A DNA stretch of 64,000 nucleotides. It comes from Parus major (taxonomy: Eukaryota > Chordata > Aves > Passeriformes > Paridae). Positions 38,028 to 49,500 of the stretch are shown in pieces (position 1 is the stretch's first letter; every line of letters begins with the position of its first letter). Below the pieces are notes generated by a model. That model worked only from the letters and a program-made list of their open reading frames with translations, searched no databases and was not told the origin of the DNA. The translations under genes were made by a program, and so were the position numbers. The DNA is taken from positions 25,057,824 through 25,121,823 of the forward strand of contig NC_031774.1 of the NCBI RefSeq assembly GCF_001522545.3, in the 5' to 3' direction.

Positions 38028-38475
38028 CGCTCGTCCCGATGCCCTCCGGCACCCGGCGCGGACGCTGGTTCCACGTCGCGCTGCTCCTGGGCGGCTGCCG
38101 CTCCCCGTCCCGAGGCGTCTGGCTGGGGTGCGGCCGGGGAGGGGAGCGGGGGGCACGCGGGGGGGAGGGCGTTGAAAGCGACAGGTGCTGCGCTCGGCCC
38201 GCAGCCGTGACGCCACCTGCCCGGGGCGGGGCCCTGGTCTCTGGCCGCCGTGCCCGGGGCGGCCCCTCATGGTGCCCGCTCGGTCGGTCGGTGTTGAACG
38301 GCGGCGCGGCGCGCGCCATGGGGCTCCCGGCGGCGGCGCGCGGCGGGCGGGGCAGCCCCGGGGGTCGCGCGCCGCCGCCGCCGCTCTCCTTCCCACGGTG
38401 CCTCCCGGTGTCCGCCCGCCCCGGAGCACCGCGCGCGGAGCCGCGTCCCGGTCGCCGTGTGGGGAGTCGGGCTGG

Positions 38476-39860
38476 TTTGTTTTTGTTTGTTTGTTTGAGA
38501 AGGACGCTTTCGCATCTGATTGTCGCCCTGCTTTTGGCGGGTCTCAGTGCGACTTGTTGGTTTTGGCCGCTGCGTCCTGCTTTGACGTTGCTTTTCAAAT
38601 TCAGGCTCTGCGCGTAGAGAAGGGAAATCTTTGGCGCTGTTCAGAACTTCAGCTTCCACAGATACACGTGTTTCCCCTGAAATACTGGATTAGAGTCTGT
38701 GTACTACAATAAAACAGACTCCTGTGTCATCAAATACAATAAAATATATGAAATTACTTTCTGGTAACAGACTGTGCTAGTGCTGAAATAACGTAGATTT
38801 TGATTACTCTGATTGAACATAATCATATTTTAACCATGTGTGTCTGAGTTGATAATGTGCGTGGTGCTTGTAGAAATGTACAGAAGTACAATGTAAGAAC
38901 TTTGTTGGACAACAGAAACTGTTACTCTGTAGGTCTTTATGTGCATAGAACTTTAGGTGAATACGTGGTTGTTGAGCTTTTTCTGCAATTTTTTTTCTGG
39001 CATGTCTTAAGATAATTTAGTCAAATAAATGTAAAGGATTCAAGTAAATTTAAAGGTGCAGGCATTCTGCTTATCTTAAACCAGATCTGAAACCACTTTG
39101 ATAGTGTGTTTCCTTTATGAGCCAATACAGTTTTGGTGCATATTGCACAGCATTAATGTGAATTCATTTTCTGACTGTATGTTTAGTATACATATAAATG
39201 TGTTACATATGTACATACAGAGTAATATCTGGTGGAAAATCACATAGAACTTAGACTGTGGTTCCTTTTTCACCACTCTGTTTATCTGAAATTTATATTT
39301 CTGTTCTGCTTGTATAGGTGAGCATGCAAGCTCTTATTTATTTATTTGGGATAGCTTTTTGTGTTGCTGGGACTTGAGGTGTAATCTACTGAAAATATAG
39401 AGCAATATAATTGAATTAATTTTGTATCCTGGACTCTGTTAAGGAGTCCTCGGTGGGTGGGTGGTTGTGGGTATGTTTGTGGGGAAGAATTTCCTCTGCA
39501 AAGTTAAACTGAAAACCAGACCTTGTAACTTCACCGGTATCAAAATCTATGCAGAACAGTTTTGGTTTATTTCCTCCAATTTAACATTTACGTTAAGTTG
39601 TAAAGTATGAAGTGTAAAGAGTGAAAATGGATCTCTGGTATTTGCTAGCTGTCAAGAACATTTATCAGGGGGTATAAATTGTCTCTTGAGCTTTGAGGTC
39701 ATTTGCCACATGCATGTGACAGCTTGTTAGCACTTGTTTCCTCCTCTTTACAGTAGCCCAGTCCTAACAAAATAAAGATGTCTTACTAAATATCCAGTTC
39801 ACTTAAAATTTGTGAATTAAGAGTTAATTCTCTGTAAAGAGATGGGGTTGTTTTCCAACC
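38476..39860 (+). other. MGA leader intron, first part
   Basis: Starts with a short (TTTG)n run at about 38472-38496. Then AT-rich sequence with no recognised exon. Several AATAAA-like hexamers occur (38708, 38739), as expected in AT-rich DNA. Confidence 0.5.
38532..38541 (+). promoter_or_regulatory. E2F-type site TTTTGGCGGG
   Basis: Matches the E2F consensus TTTSGCGC/TTTGGCGGG at the downstream shoulder of CpG island 2. E2F6 is a known partner of MGA in PRC1.6, so the site is a candidate for feedback. Binding is inferred. Confidence 0.4.
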
Positions 39861-41245
39861 CATAGAATCGTAGAATGGTGTTGGTTGGAAGGGACCTGAA
39901 GGGTCACTTAGCTCCAACTTTCCTGCCGTGGACGGGGATACCTTTGACTAGACCAGCTTGCTAAAAACCCCATTTGTCCAGCCTGGTGTTGAACACTTTC
40001 AGGGTTAGGGCACCCAGAGTTTCTCTGGGTAACCTGTTCCAATCCCTTACCACCCTTGTAGTAAAGAATTCTTCCTAATATCCAGTGCAAACTTCTGTCT
40101 TTCATTTTGAAGCCATTTCCCCTTTTTCTATCTCTGCCTTTGTAAAGGTCATCCCCAGATTTGTTGTAGGTCAGCTTTAGGTACTGAAGGGCTGCAATTA
40201 TTATGTCTCCCCAGAGCCTCGTCCAGTCTGAACAACCCCAACTCTCTCAGCCTGTCTTCACAGGAGAAATGTTCTATCCTTCTCAACATCTTTGTGGCCC
40301 TTCTCTAGACTTGCTCTAAGAGGTCTGTGTCCTTCCTGTGCTGTAGACCCCAGAGCTGGATGCAGTGCTCTAGGCCTCACCAGAGCAGAGTAGAGGGGCA
40401 GAATTCCATCCCTTGCTTTGCTGGCCACTCTGCTTTGGATGCAGCCTAGGATATAATTGGTTTTCTGGACTGCAAGGGCCATGGCAGGGTCATGTCCAGC
40501 CTCTCACCCACCAGCAGCCTCAAGTCCTTCTCAGCAGGGCCACTCAATTTCTTCATCCTCCAGCCTATGAATGGTACTGGGGGTTGCCCCATGTCAGGTG
40601 CAGCACCTTGCACTTGGATTTGTCAAACTTCTCATCAAGCTTGTTCAGGCCCTTTTGAACATTGGCCCTTTTGGATTCGGGCATGTTAGTTTCACTTACC
40701 TTGCCAGTATGGACCCCTGAGGGACACCACTTGTCACTAATGGTCCCTGGGACTCAGGGCTGTTGATCACTACCCTCTGGATGGGACCACTGTGCCACTT
40801 TCTCATCCACTGAACAACCCACCCATCAGATCCATTTCTCTCCAATTTAGGGAGAAGGACTTTGTGGGGGACTGTTTCACAAAGGCTTTGTGGAAGTCCA
40901 GATAAACAACATCTGTAGCTCTGCCACTGTCCACCAATGCAGTCACTCTGTAGTAGAAGGCCACTAGGTTGGTCAAGTAGGGCTTGTCCTTGGTGAAACT
41001 GTGCTGGTAAATCACCTTAGTCCTTCATGCACCCTAGCATCACTTCTAGGATGATCTGTTCCATGATCTTCCCAGGCACAGAGGTTGTCAATAGTAACCA
41101 GAATACTTCTATCTACCCTTTTTTAAAAAATGGGTGCAGTATTTCCCTTTTTCTAGTCACCCGGGACTTCACCTGACTGCCATGATTTCTTGAATATTAA
41201 AGAAGGCGGCTTGGCACATCAGCCAGTTCCCTCAGGACTCTGGGA
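39861..41245 (-). mobile_element. CR1 LINE, 5'-truncated and decayed, in the MGA leader intron
   Basis: The + strand starts catagaatcgtagaatggtg then ggttggaagggacctgaagg, the reverse complement of the CR1 3' end. The minus strand carries reverse-transcriptase remnants around 40820-40960 ([20 protein letters not shown], with the non-LTR RT motif A region YLDFHKAF). The frame is interrupted by stops and shifts, so it is dead. It is about 1.4 kb of a normally ~4.5 kb element. Its left edge is clear. Its right edge, near 41245, is approximate. Confidence 0.92.
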
Positions 41246-42360
41246 TGCATCTCAGCTTCTAGCAGTGGTGATTAACTAGTCTCCAGCTCCCACTAACTAG
41301 ATATTTGGTATAAGAATCAATAATTTCTTTTGTTGGTGTTGTGTTCCACATACAATAAGGATCAAAATACAAACATCTGGATGTGTAAATAGGATTTTTG
41401 TGAGTTACCAGAAATGCATATATTAAATTTTCATGTAGAGAAATATACAGGCTGTTTGGAAAATGCAGTAGTTCATTGTCTTTCGTTACAGTATTGACAT
41501 AATCCTTAGCTGGTGAGGTAGACACACAAAAGTGGAATTGTGTATATGCAGATAAAAGTAACTTATTTAGTTCCCTGAACAGTGATTATGCTTATTCTAA
41601 CAGTGCAAATGTTTTTTGTTTGATTTAAATTATTTCCATAATTCAGAAGATAAAGCGAAGGCTGCCCAGTGCTTCACAGTCATCCATTTAATATTAGCTG
41701 TATGGTCTTTAGGGGGTTAGTTTGTGTCTTTTTCCAGAGCTTATTCATTTTAAGTATTTTGTCCCTTCTTTTTCTCTCTGCCCTTGACAGACAATTAGAA
41801 GTTCTTGGGGGTGGTGGGGACTGCAAGCAAAGAAATTCTAAACATACAAACTTCGGCAATTTCAATAAAGAAATTAAAAGAAAATGTTTTTAACATTTTC
41901 TTTTCTTTTCTCCTTTAAATTTCTGACAAGTTGTAGACCTCAGGGAACTCTTTATTTCTTTCTGGCAAGACTTTTGCCGTTGTGTCAGAAATGTGCCATT
42001 TGCTCTCCTGAAAACTTCTGCATCTTTTGCCTAATGAATGAATGAATGACCTGCAGAGTAGAAGGAATGTCAGAACAAAGTGCTTAGAAATACCAAGCAA
42101 AGCAAGGAGTTCTGTTGGGGCAAAGCCTGTATGGAAAAGCAATTTAAAGGTGTCATAGCCTCCATGTCTATAAGGTTAAAATTGTATACACACATGCAAC
42201 CTTGAGTCGTTACACTCTGATTGTGCCCTGTTCTATAGTACTGCTTATCTTTTAAGTTTATAATGTGGGGGAGCTATTGCAAAAAGGATGTGTCATGCAA
42301 CTTAATTACTTTCTTAGACTGTATTGGAATAATTTTAACTGTGGTTTCTTTTTCTTCCAG
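41246..42360 (+). other. MGA leader intron, last part
   Basis: No exon recognised. A short (AATG)n repeat lies at about 42033-42048. It ends in a good pyrimidine tract and acceptor (gtggtttctttttcttccag) at 42360. Confidence 0.6.
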
Positions 42361-43502
42361 AATGGTGAGCACACATAGAAGATTATCAGAACTCTGTAGA
42401 ATTTGCATTTGGTTTGAGAGCTTGTGAGTGTGCTCATCATGGAGAAACAGCAGATTGTCTTGGCTAGCCGGGATGGTGGGACTGTGTCTGGTGCAGCACC
42501 TGCTTTCTTTGTCATCTTGAAACAACAGCAGGGAAATGGAAAAGCTGACCAAGGAATCCTAGTAGCAAACCGTGATGCTTGTGCTCTTGCCAGCAGTGTA
42601 TCAACTCCAGTCAAACCCAGGGTCAAGACCTGCCTCCCAGCTGACTGTGTCTCAGGGGGCATCACTGTCACCCTAGACAACAACAGCATGTGGAATGAAT
42701 TCTACCACCGCAACACAGAGATGATCCTGACTAAGCAGGGAAGGCGAATGTTTCCGTACTGCCGATACTGGATTACAGGGCTGAATTCCAGTCAGAAGTA
42801 CATCCTAGTCATGGACATATCCCCTGTGGACAATCACCGATACAAATGGAATGGCCGTTGGTGGGAGCCCAGTGGGAAGGCAGAACCACATGTTCTAGGG
42901 CGAGTGTTTATTCATCCAGAATCCCCTTCCACTGGCCAGTTCTGGATGCACCAGCCAGTATCCTTCTACAAACTTAAACTTACCAACAATACCCTGGACC
43001 AGGAGGGTCACATAATCCTGCATTCTATGCACCGATATCTGCCACGACTTCACTTGGTGCCTGCAAACAAAGCCACAGAAGTCATACAGCTTAACGGCCC
43101 CGATGTCCATACTTTTACTTTTCCACAGACAGAATTCTTCGCAGTTACAGCCTACCAGAACATCCAGATTACCCAGCTGAAAATAGATTACAATCCTTTT
43201 GCTAAAGGGTTCAGAGATGATGGGCTGAATAGTCGACCTCAGCGTGATGTGAAACAGAACAGCAACTTAGCATTGGAAGGAGGTGATGTTTTTAGCACTC
43301 CTGGCATTTGTGGTCGCCCTGCTGAAGTGGATGCATTAGATGTGCATCAGAGAAGTTTAGATTCTTCATTCATTGGTCAAAACCCATCAGACACTGAGCT
43401 GGATAAAGAGTCCTTTAATGCAGAAGGAGACTACTTGGGTCTCCTGGACAGTGACCTGCCTTCAGGTGTTATGCCAAAGCTAAAACAAGAAATCTCTGAA
43501 AG
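42361..43502 (+). CDS. MGA: MGA start-codon exon with the T-box (CDS from 42439)
   Basis: Noncoding 42361-42438, then ATG at 42439 in atcATGg (A at -3, G at +4). The protein begins MEKQQIVLASRDGGTVSGAA, one residue shorter than the mammalian MEEKQQ start. An upstream in-frame GTG at 42424 is not needed. The T-box spans residues ~74-262: GGITVTLDNNSMWNEFYHR, MFPYCRYWITGL, HRYKWNGRWWEPSGKAEP, then FFAVTAYQNIQITQLKIDYN and PFAKGFRDDG, all near identical to other vertebrate MGA. Donor AAG/GTGGGT at 43503. Unlike most T-box genes, the whole T-box sits in one exon. Confidence 0.96.
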
Positions 43503-46500
43503 GTGGGTCAACACTGCATTTCCATACAATCGCTGGTTAAGTGGCATGTTCTGTAAATAAATAACACGATGCTCAGTGTAGAGGTTTACAGCTAAAGGTT
43601 GCATGACCTGAAATGGCAGAACAGTTAATACTACTAAAAGCTTTTCTTTGCTCAGTCATGTATCAGTCTTGACTTTCTCAGGTGTGTGGGGAGTGCAAGA
43701 GTTCAGTATTATTTTCTGTGTTGCTTTAGCTTCCGCTGTTAAGAAGCACTGAGGGATTTCTCTTAACCTTCTTAGCATTTTAGAAAGCTAAATTAATTTT
43801 TTTCCATGTTTTAGGCAGAGCTCATTGCAGTCATCAAAGCACTGCCTTAGCTTTTAGGGTTGCTCACCACATTGACATGCTGTCTATAGCTTCAGTTTTC
43901 ATTAGTGAAAGTGAATGGTGCGTGGGTATTTAGGCTGCATATGTGTAGGGATTGCTGCAAGGCAGTTGTACTTGGCAGGAAGCCAGTGTTTTGTCAATAA
44001 CTGCTTGGTGTGAATTCTTCTATTCCACAAAGAAGTGTGAGGTAGCCTGCCTGTTGGTTGCCTCATATTTGCTGTGAGGTAAGGGAAGTACTTCAGAACA
44101 ACTTGGTTTTTCTAAAGTGAGCCTGGCAAAACCTATTATTTTACTGTACTTTTACTTAGTTTTGAAAATCCAAGCAATAGAGTGGAGCAGACTTAGTGAA
44201 TAGTTAATGTGCATGTAGAGATTCTTTGAATGAGAAGAAATTATTTAAAAAACAGAGATTTCTTTTCTGCCATCTTGCTTCATGCCAGTTTATTAATACC
44301 AGGCTTAATCTGCCAAAGATTTAGTGACAAAAGCAACCTTTGCAGAGCAGTACACAAGAAAATTATTTAACTGCAGGATGTCAGGATGATGTTAATGGTG
44401 AAATTTCAGTTCTTACCAGCGAAAAATTACATTGTTGATGTAGTTATACAAAGGCTGCATAACTGTACAACTGTAGTATACAAAGGCTATATTACTATAC
44501 AACTGCAGTGTGTTTTAGAGAGGACAGAGGTGTCCTCAGTTGTTTTTTTGTCTTGGAAGAGGGATCTCCTTGCCTTTTGTGTAACTGAAAATCTTAAAAT
44601 TACAAATTTATTCATACTGTGACACTTTATTGAGTTGATTTGTAATAATTCTTAAGAGTACTAGAATTGTTTTGAGATCTGGAGTGCCCAAACCTGTATT
44701 TTGCAGTATTTTCATGTGTCTGTGTATTAGAAAGAAGGTCTTTTAGACTTACATTATTATCAAAAAATGCTGTTCTAACTGATCTTAAGTACTGAAAAGG
44801 CACCAATTACAGGAAGGATTGGCTTTTTTTTAGTTCCTAAGAGCATGGAGAAGAGTTTAGATAACTTTGTATGTTGGAAGTAAAACTCAGAAAATAATTC
44901 TTGACAGCTTTATTTTGCTTTCTAGTGATATTTCATTTGTTTGGAGAGGGTTATTGAAGTAGTATTTTTGAGAACTGTGTATTCCCAGGGAATAAAAAAT
45001 GTTTTAAGGACTCAGGGACTTTCCTTAAAAATAGTTGATGCAAATTGGCAGATGTAATTTCTTTTGGTCCCAGAGTATGTTAGATTCCTTCTCTGGTTTT
45101 GCCTCCAAGGCAGCTGATCTCTGAATTGTGCTAAAAGCTGTGCAGACAGGAAAAGACTGCAAAGGGTCTTCTTGTTGTCTGGCTTGGAAGCACCTGTCAC
45201 TTGATGAATAAATGTTACCACTGTCCTAGAACTACTTTCGAGCAATGGCCAGCTATTTTTTTTGTTTTTGTAATCTGTGTGGAAAAGTCAAATTCTTTAC
45301 TTGGAAGGAGAAAATTGATCTTACCCAAGAAATGACAAAGCTATCATTGTAAGTGCTAGAGTTTTTCAGAACATTAGTTCTCCTCCTTTCTTCTTACCTG
45401 TCCACAGTGTCTTCATGCCATACAGTTGAGTTTAGAAATATGTCAGCTTTTTAAGGACAGCACTGAGAGTATGGCGTTTTTATTTACCAAACAAACACAT
45501 TAATATTTGCATATTAATGAAGACTGGGCAGTTGTGGTTTTGTTTGGGTGGTTGGTTTTTTTTTTGTTGTTGTTTTTTGTGGTGGGCAAGCTCTTAGTAG
45601 GTAGTACTTGATAAGCAGGCACTATCTTGCTTTTAGGCGGTAGTGATTTCTGCTAAGCTTAGATTTGAGTGAGAAGCAAGTTGGGCACTGCTACCTCTCA
45701 GATAATCCTCTGCAAAAGAGGTGGGTTTCTTAGTTGAATTCTTTTGGCATTTTTGATAATAGAACCATGTAAGAGGTTGCATATACCTAACAGTAATTTT
45801 AATCCTGAGTTATTAGAGAACTTCAGAAATAAAGGACTGTTTTCTTTATCCAAGGCACTGTGTGGGTTTTTTCCTTTTGCTTCTGTGGTCTGATAGTATG
45901 CTTAGTTTAACTAAGTGTGTTGTAAAGAAAATAGATGTTTGAGTTGTGGATACTTCAGTAGAAATGCTTATTCCTGGACATACTTCTGGACATACTTCCA
46001 CTCATGTGGAAGGTACCACAAACAAACTTTACTGGTTCTTAAGTCTTACAGGCTTATGTACTCCTTTTCCTTTCTGAGGCCTTTTGAATGTTCTCCTTCA
46101 AAAACTAAAAATCAGTGGGATTTTTAATGCTCCATTAGTCTCGTTATTCTAATTTAGTTTTCTTGTGTTTAGTCTTGACAGTTTGAGTTTTTTTACTTTC
46201 TTGCCTTTCTTTTGGGGGAGAAAGGCAAGTGATTATCCTTCAAACCTCTGCCATAGATTGCTAGATTAATTCCACAAGAAATCAGACTCTCCCTCCAACT
46301 CCTTCCCAGTGTATTTTAAAATGATGTACCAAAAAAATAAAATTATCTTTGTACTTTCAAAAAATAAGTAATGTTTTTTAATCTGGGAAAAGCCAAAAAG
46401 GCAGTCTCTCTGCTTTTGTTGTTATATTGCAAGGGTACCAAATACATTACTTGGGCTATAAGAAAGTTGGTTTAAATAGGAGCACTGTTTCATATCAAGT

Positions 46501-49500
46501 AAAGAAAGAGCTAGTTAAGACGTTGTTTTACAATTTTTACTTGATCTTGGATTGAGGATTTGATTCTTTCTCCAGGAAACAACTGACAGAACGAGAGGAC
46601 ACAGTCTTACGCTGCGCCAAGGGAAATATAGGTAGAATATTAGGAAAAAGTTTTTTACAGAAGGGGTGATAAACTATTGGATTGGTTTGCTTGGGGGGCT
46701 GGTGGAGTCACCATCTCTGGAGGTGTTTAAAAGAAGGCTGGATGTGGCACTCGGCGCCATGGTCTAGTTGAGGTGTTAGGGCTGGGTTGGACTTGATGAT
46801 CTTGAAGGTCTGTTCCAACCTAGTCATTCTGTGAGAGGAAAAGCTTGTTTGATTCATCTTCCCATAATTAGAGGGAGTTTCTGTGACTACTTATGTTGCC
46901 TGTAACTTCAGAAACTAAAGGCCAGATGAAATTGCTTTAGTGCTAAAAAGTAACTTTTTTATTCTTTGAGAAGTTGGTTATTGTATCAGAATTTAAAAAC
47001 AGCATTTGTGCACATCCTTTATCTTCTCATGCATATACATGCATGGGCGATACTTCACCCTTGTCACCACCTGGCTTATGGTTGCATTATGCAGAATAAA
47101 ACAATATTTATGTTTAGAAGTTTCAGTTTTACAGCAGGGCTTTTTAGTTTGGATACTGTCACAAATAGAAAGGTAATCCTTAACTTACATGTGTATACTT
47201 TGCAATAGATGAAAGGAAAAGAAGTCTAGAGAGCTCCAAGCTTTACTGGGCTTCCAACTGGAAGTGATAGAACTCAGATGAGAAATTTATTCCTGGCCTG
47301 CAAATTTGCCAGGATTTTTTGCCTCTTGATTTTCAAGAATTTTAAAGTAGCAGAAAAGACGAGTTTTAATAATACTCACTTAAATTGTGGATTTACTGTA
47401 GTGAATCAACCTGTTAGTTTAGTATTGTGGCAGGATTTTCAGCTGCTGGTAACTTATAAGTAGTCTGTCTTTGAATTTCTTTCACAATAAGAAATTGAAT
47501 TTCTTTCACTGGCCAAGAAAGGCTTTTTAATCTTAAATTTCACATTATTCATTAAATGAAGGTTAGAAAATTTCTAATAGAAAACTCATTGTCTGGTGAA
47601 AACAGTAGTATTCCAGTGTCTTGCTGCCTGCCATTCCCGCAGCAGTCATGTATTTCCTTTAAGCTTAATGCTGGTTACTTAGTGTCCTTATGAGCTGCAA
47701 CAAGTTTTTTAGATAGCTTTTCTTGTTCTTTAGAATTTGGTATGACTGTCAGCTCCCTTTTTTAATACTGCAGTGTTTCTTCATGAGGGGAGTACTCACA
47801 GCTCCATGTTGTGATTCTTGTGTGTCCCTGCTCTTCTTCCTTAAGCATATACTCAGTCTACACAAGAAGGAAGCAGCTTCTTCCTCCACTTCTTTTTCCC
47901 TTTCTCAGTCCCAGCTGTGGGTTCAACTGGGTTTAGCACTCCTTTGAAGGGGTAGGGATGGACAATATTAACGATAAAATAGACACACATTTATATATAC
48001 ATCAGGATTATGTGAAGTAATATTCACTCTCTACATAATATATTAGTCCTACAATTATGTTAAATTTTACTTAAAATTGTTGTCATTAACAAATAATTTT
48101 ACTTTATTAGCATTTTAATAACACAAAGTTGACAATAATAATGTAATTAAATTATATGTAGCATATCATATAATATGTATAAAGGTATTATTGGAATACT
48201 ATGTGATATGTTGAGTAAATAAATTCTGACATTTTTTTCTGAGTTTTATTCTGGATATATGTATCTGGCTTCATACCTCAGCAGTTTTCTCATATGACAA
48301 GGAGCCAGGTTTTGATACACTAGAGAAAACTGGTGACTGTAGTTCTTTGACTCATGTGTCTGGCCTTCAAAGAAGCCCATTATGAGCTGCCTGTACTGTT
48401 AGTCTTCAGTATCTGATGCATGGTATTTTGAATTCTGGTTAGGTTAGGGCTCAGACCTAGCGACAAATGCAGCAGGATTCAGTAAGATATCAGTATTCTG
48501 TAAGTGTTCAGACAACAGTTGAATTTAGGAATTGTCTGTATGTGGCTTCAGGGTACATTAACTAAAATTTTGATGCTTTAAGGTCTCACTTGGCTTCTTA
48601 CTTGCAAGCACAATGGCTTTACTGTCTTAATGAGACACAGCAAACTAAGGCCACTTCTTAGCATTTCAAATATAACAGCTAAGAATAAGCTCATGCTGAG
48701 TAAAAGAAGAAAAAGTGCAAATGTCATCCTGATATTAGTAGGGAAGGAAGTTGTGCTGCTGCCTTCAGATAAGAAGTTGGATTGTTCTTAATAATGGCCA
48801 TTTCTTGGGGTTTCTTGAGTGCTTCTAAAAACGTAAGCTGGTAAATAACAGTTTATTGAGCAGACTTATGTCTGAGAGCATTTTAGAAGCTTTTTGCAAT
48901 ATAACCAAAAATTATGGGAGATGGTGGAATTTTGGTAAAGGAGATTTGATAAAGATCTTACATTATATTTTGGTTTTGTCCCCTCCCTTTCACCCCAGTC
49001 CCATTGCTAGCAGTTATGAAAGCAATTCCCGTGTGGCATCTCCGTTGGACCCAAATGGACACTTCAATGTAGTCATTAAAGAAGAGCCAGTAGATGACTA
49101 TGACTACGAGTCAAATATTTGCACACAAGGAATTACTGTGAAACAGGAAGACACAGATGAAGAAACTGATGAATTTTCCAACACTGACGATGATGATCCT
49201 GTTGTACAGAAACACCTAATGAGACGCCGTGAAACAGATGGAACTGATGGAGAATTCAGGTCTAGGAAGCGTATGCTAACCACTCCTTCAGGTGTTGCCA
49301 AAGCAAAAATGTTAAAACTGGATAGTGGTAAGATGCCTGTGGTCTATTTGGAACCTTGTGCAGTCACAAAGAGCACAGTGAAGATATCTGAGCTGCCGCA
49401 GACCATGCTTTCTTCTTGCAAGAAGGATAAATCCCCTTTGAGTGCAATTGTAGATTCCTTGCCCGTGTGTTTCGAAAATCACAAAGACTCTTGCTCTGGC

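Larger units (their letters stand above)
36950..38475. promoter_or_regulatory. CpG island 2, candidate alternative MGA promoter
   Basis: About 1.5 kb of extreme GC and CpG density, 4 kb upstream of the MGA start-codon exon. Visible sites: CACGTG at 37605 and 38022, a perfect CRE TGACGTCA at 37673-37680, several Sp-type GC boxes and a G-run cluster at 38125-38169. There is no TATA box. The long open frames on both strands are compositional. Its position makes it at least as good a candidate for the main MGA promoter as island 1, and the two may drive alternative first exons. Confidence 0.7.
43503..48998 (+). other. MGA intron after the T-box exon
   Basis: A 5.5 kb GT-AG intron. It holds a CR1 3' end (46580-46835), a 2 x 32 bp imperfect tandem repeat (44446-44509) and an AT-rich zone (47960-48240). 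No other exon recognised. Confidence 0.8.

Noticed and set aside
36995..38074. 359-codon open frame on the minus strand in CpG island 2, and overlapping long frames on both strands
   Set aside because: Same GC-composition artefact; low-complexity protein and no homology.
40803..41015. Minus-strand open frame with a reverse-transcriptase motif
   Set aside because: A fragment of the decayed CR1 element, so listed with that element and not as a host gene.
42424..42438. Upstream in-frame GTG as an alternative MGA start
   Set aside because: The ATG at 42439 has a good context and matches the conserved MEKQQ N-terminus, so a non-ATG start is unnecessary.
47960..48240. AT-rich stretch as a possible replication origin or matrix attachment site
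   Set aside because: AT content alone is not evidence in a vertebrate intron.
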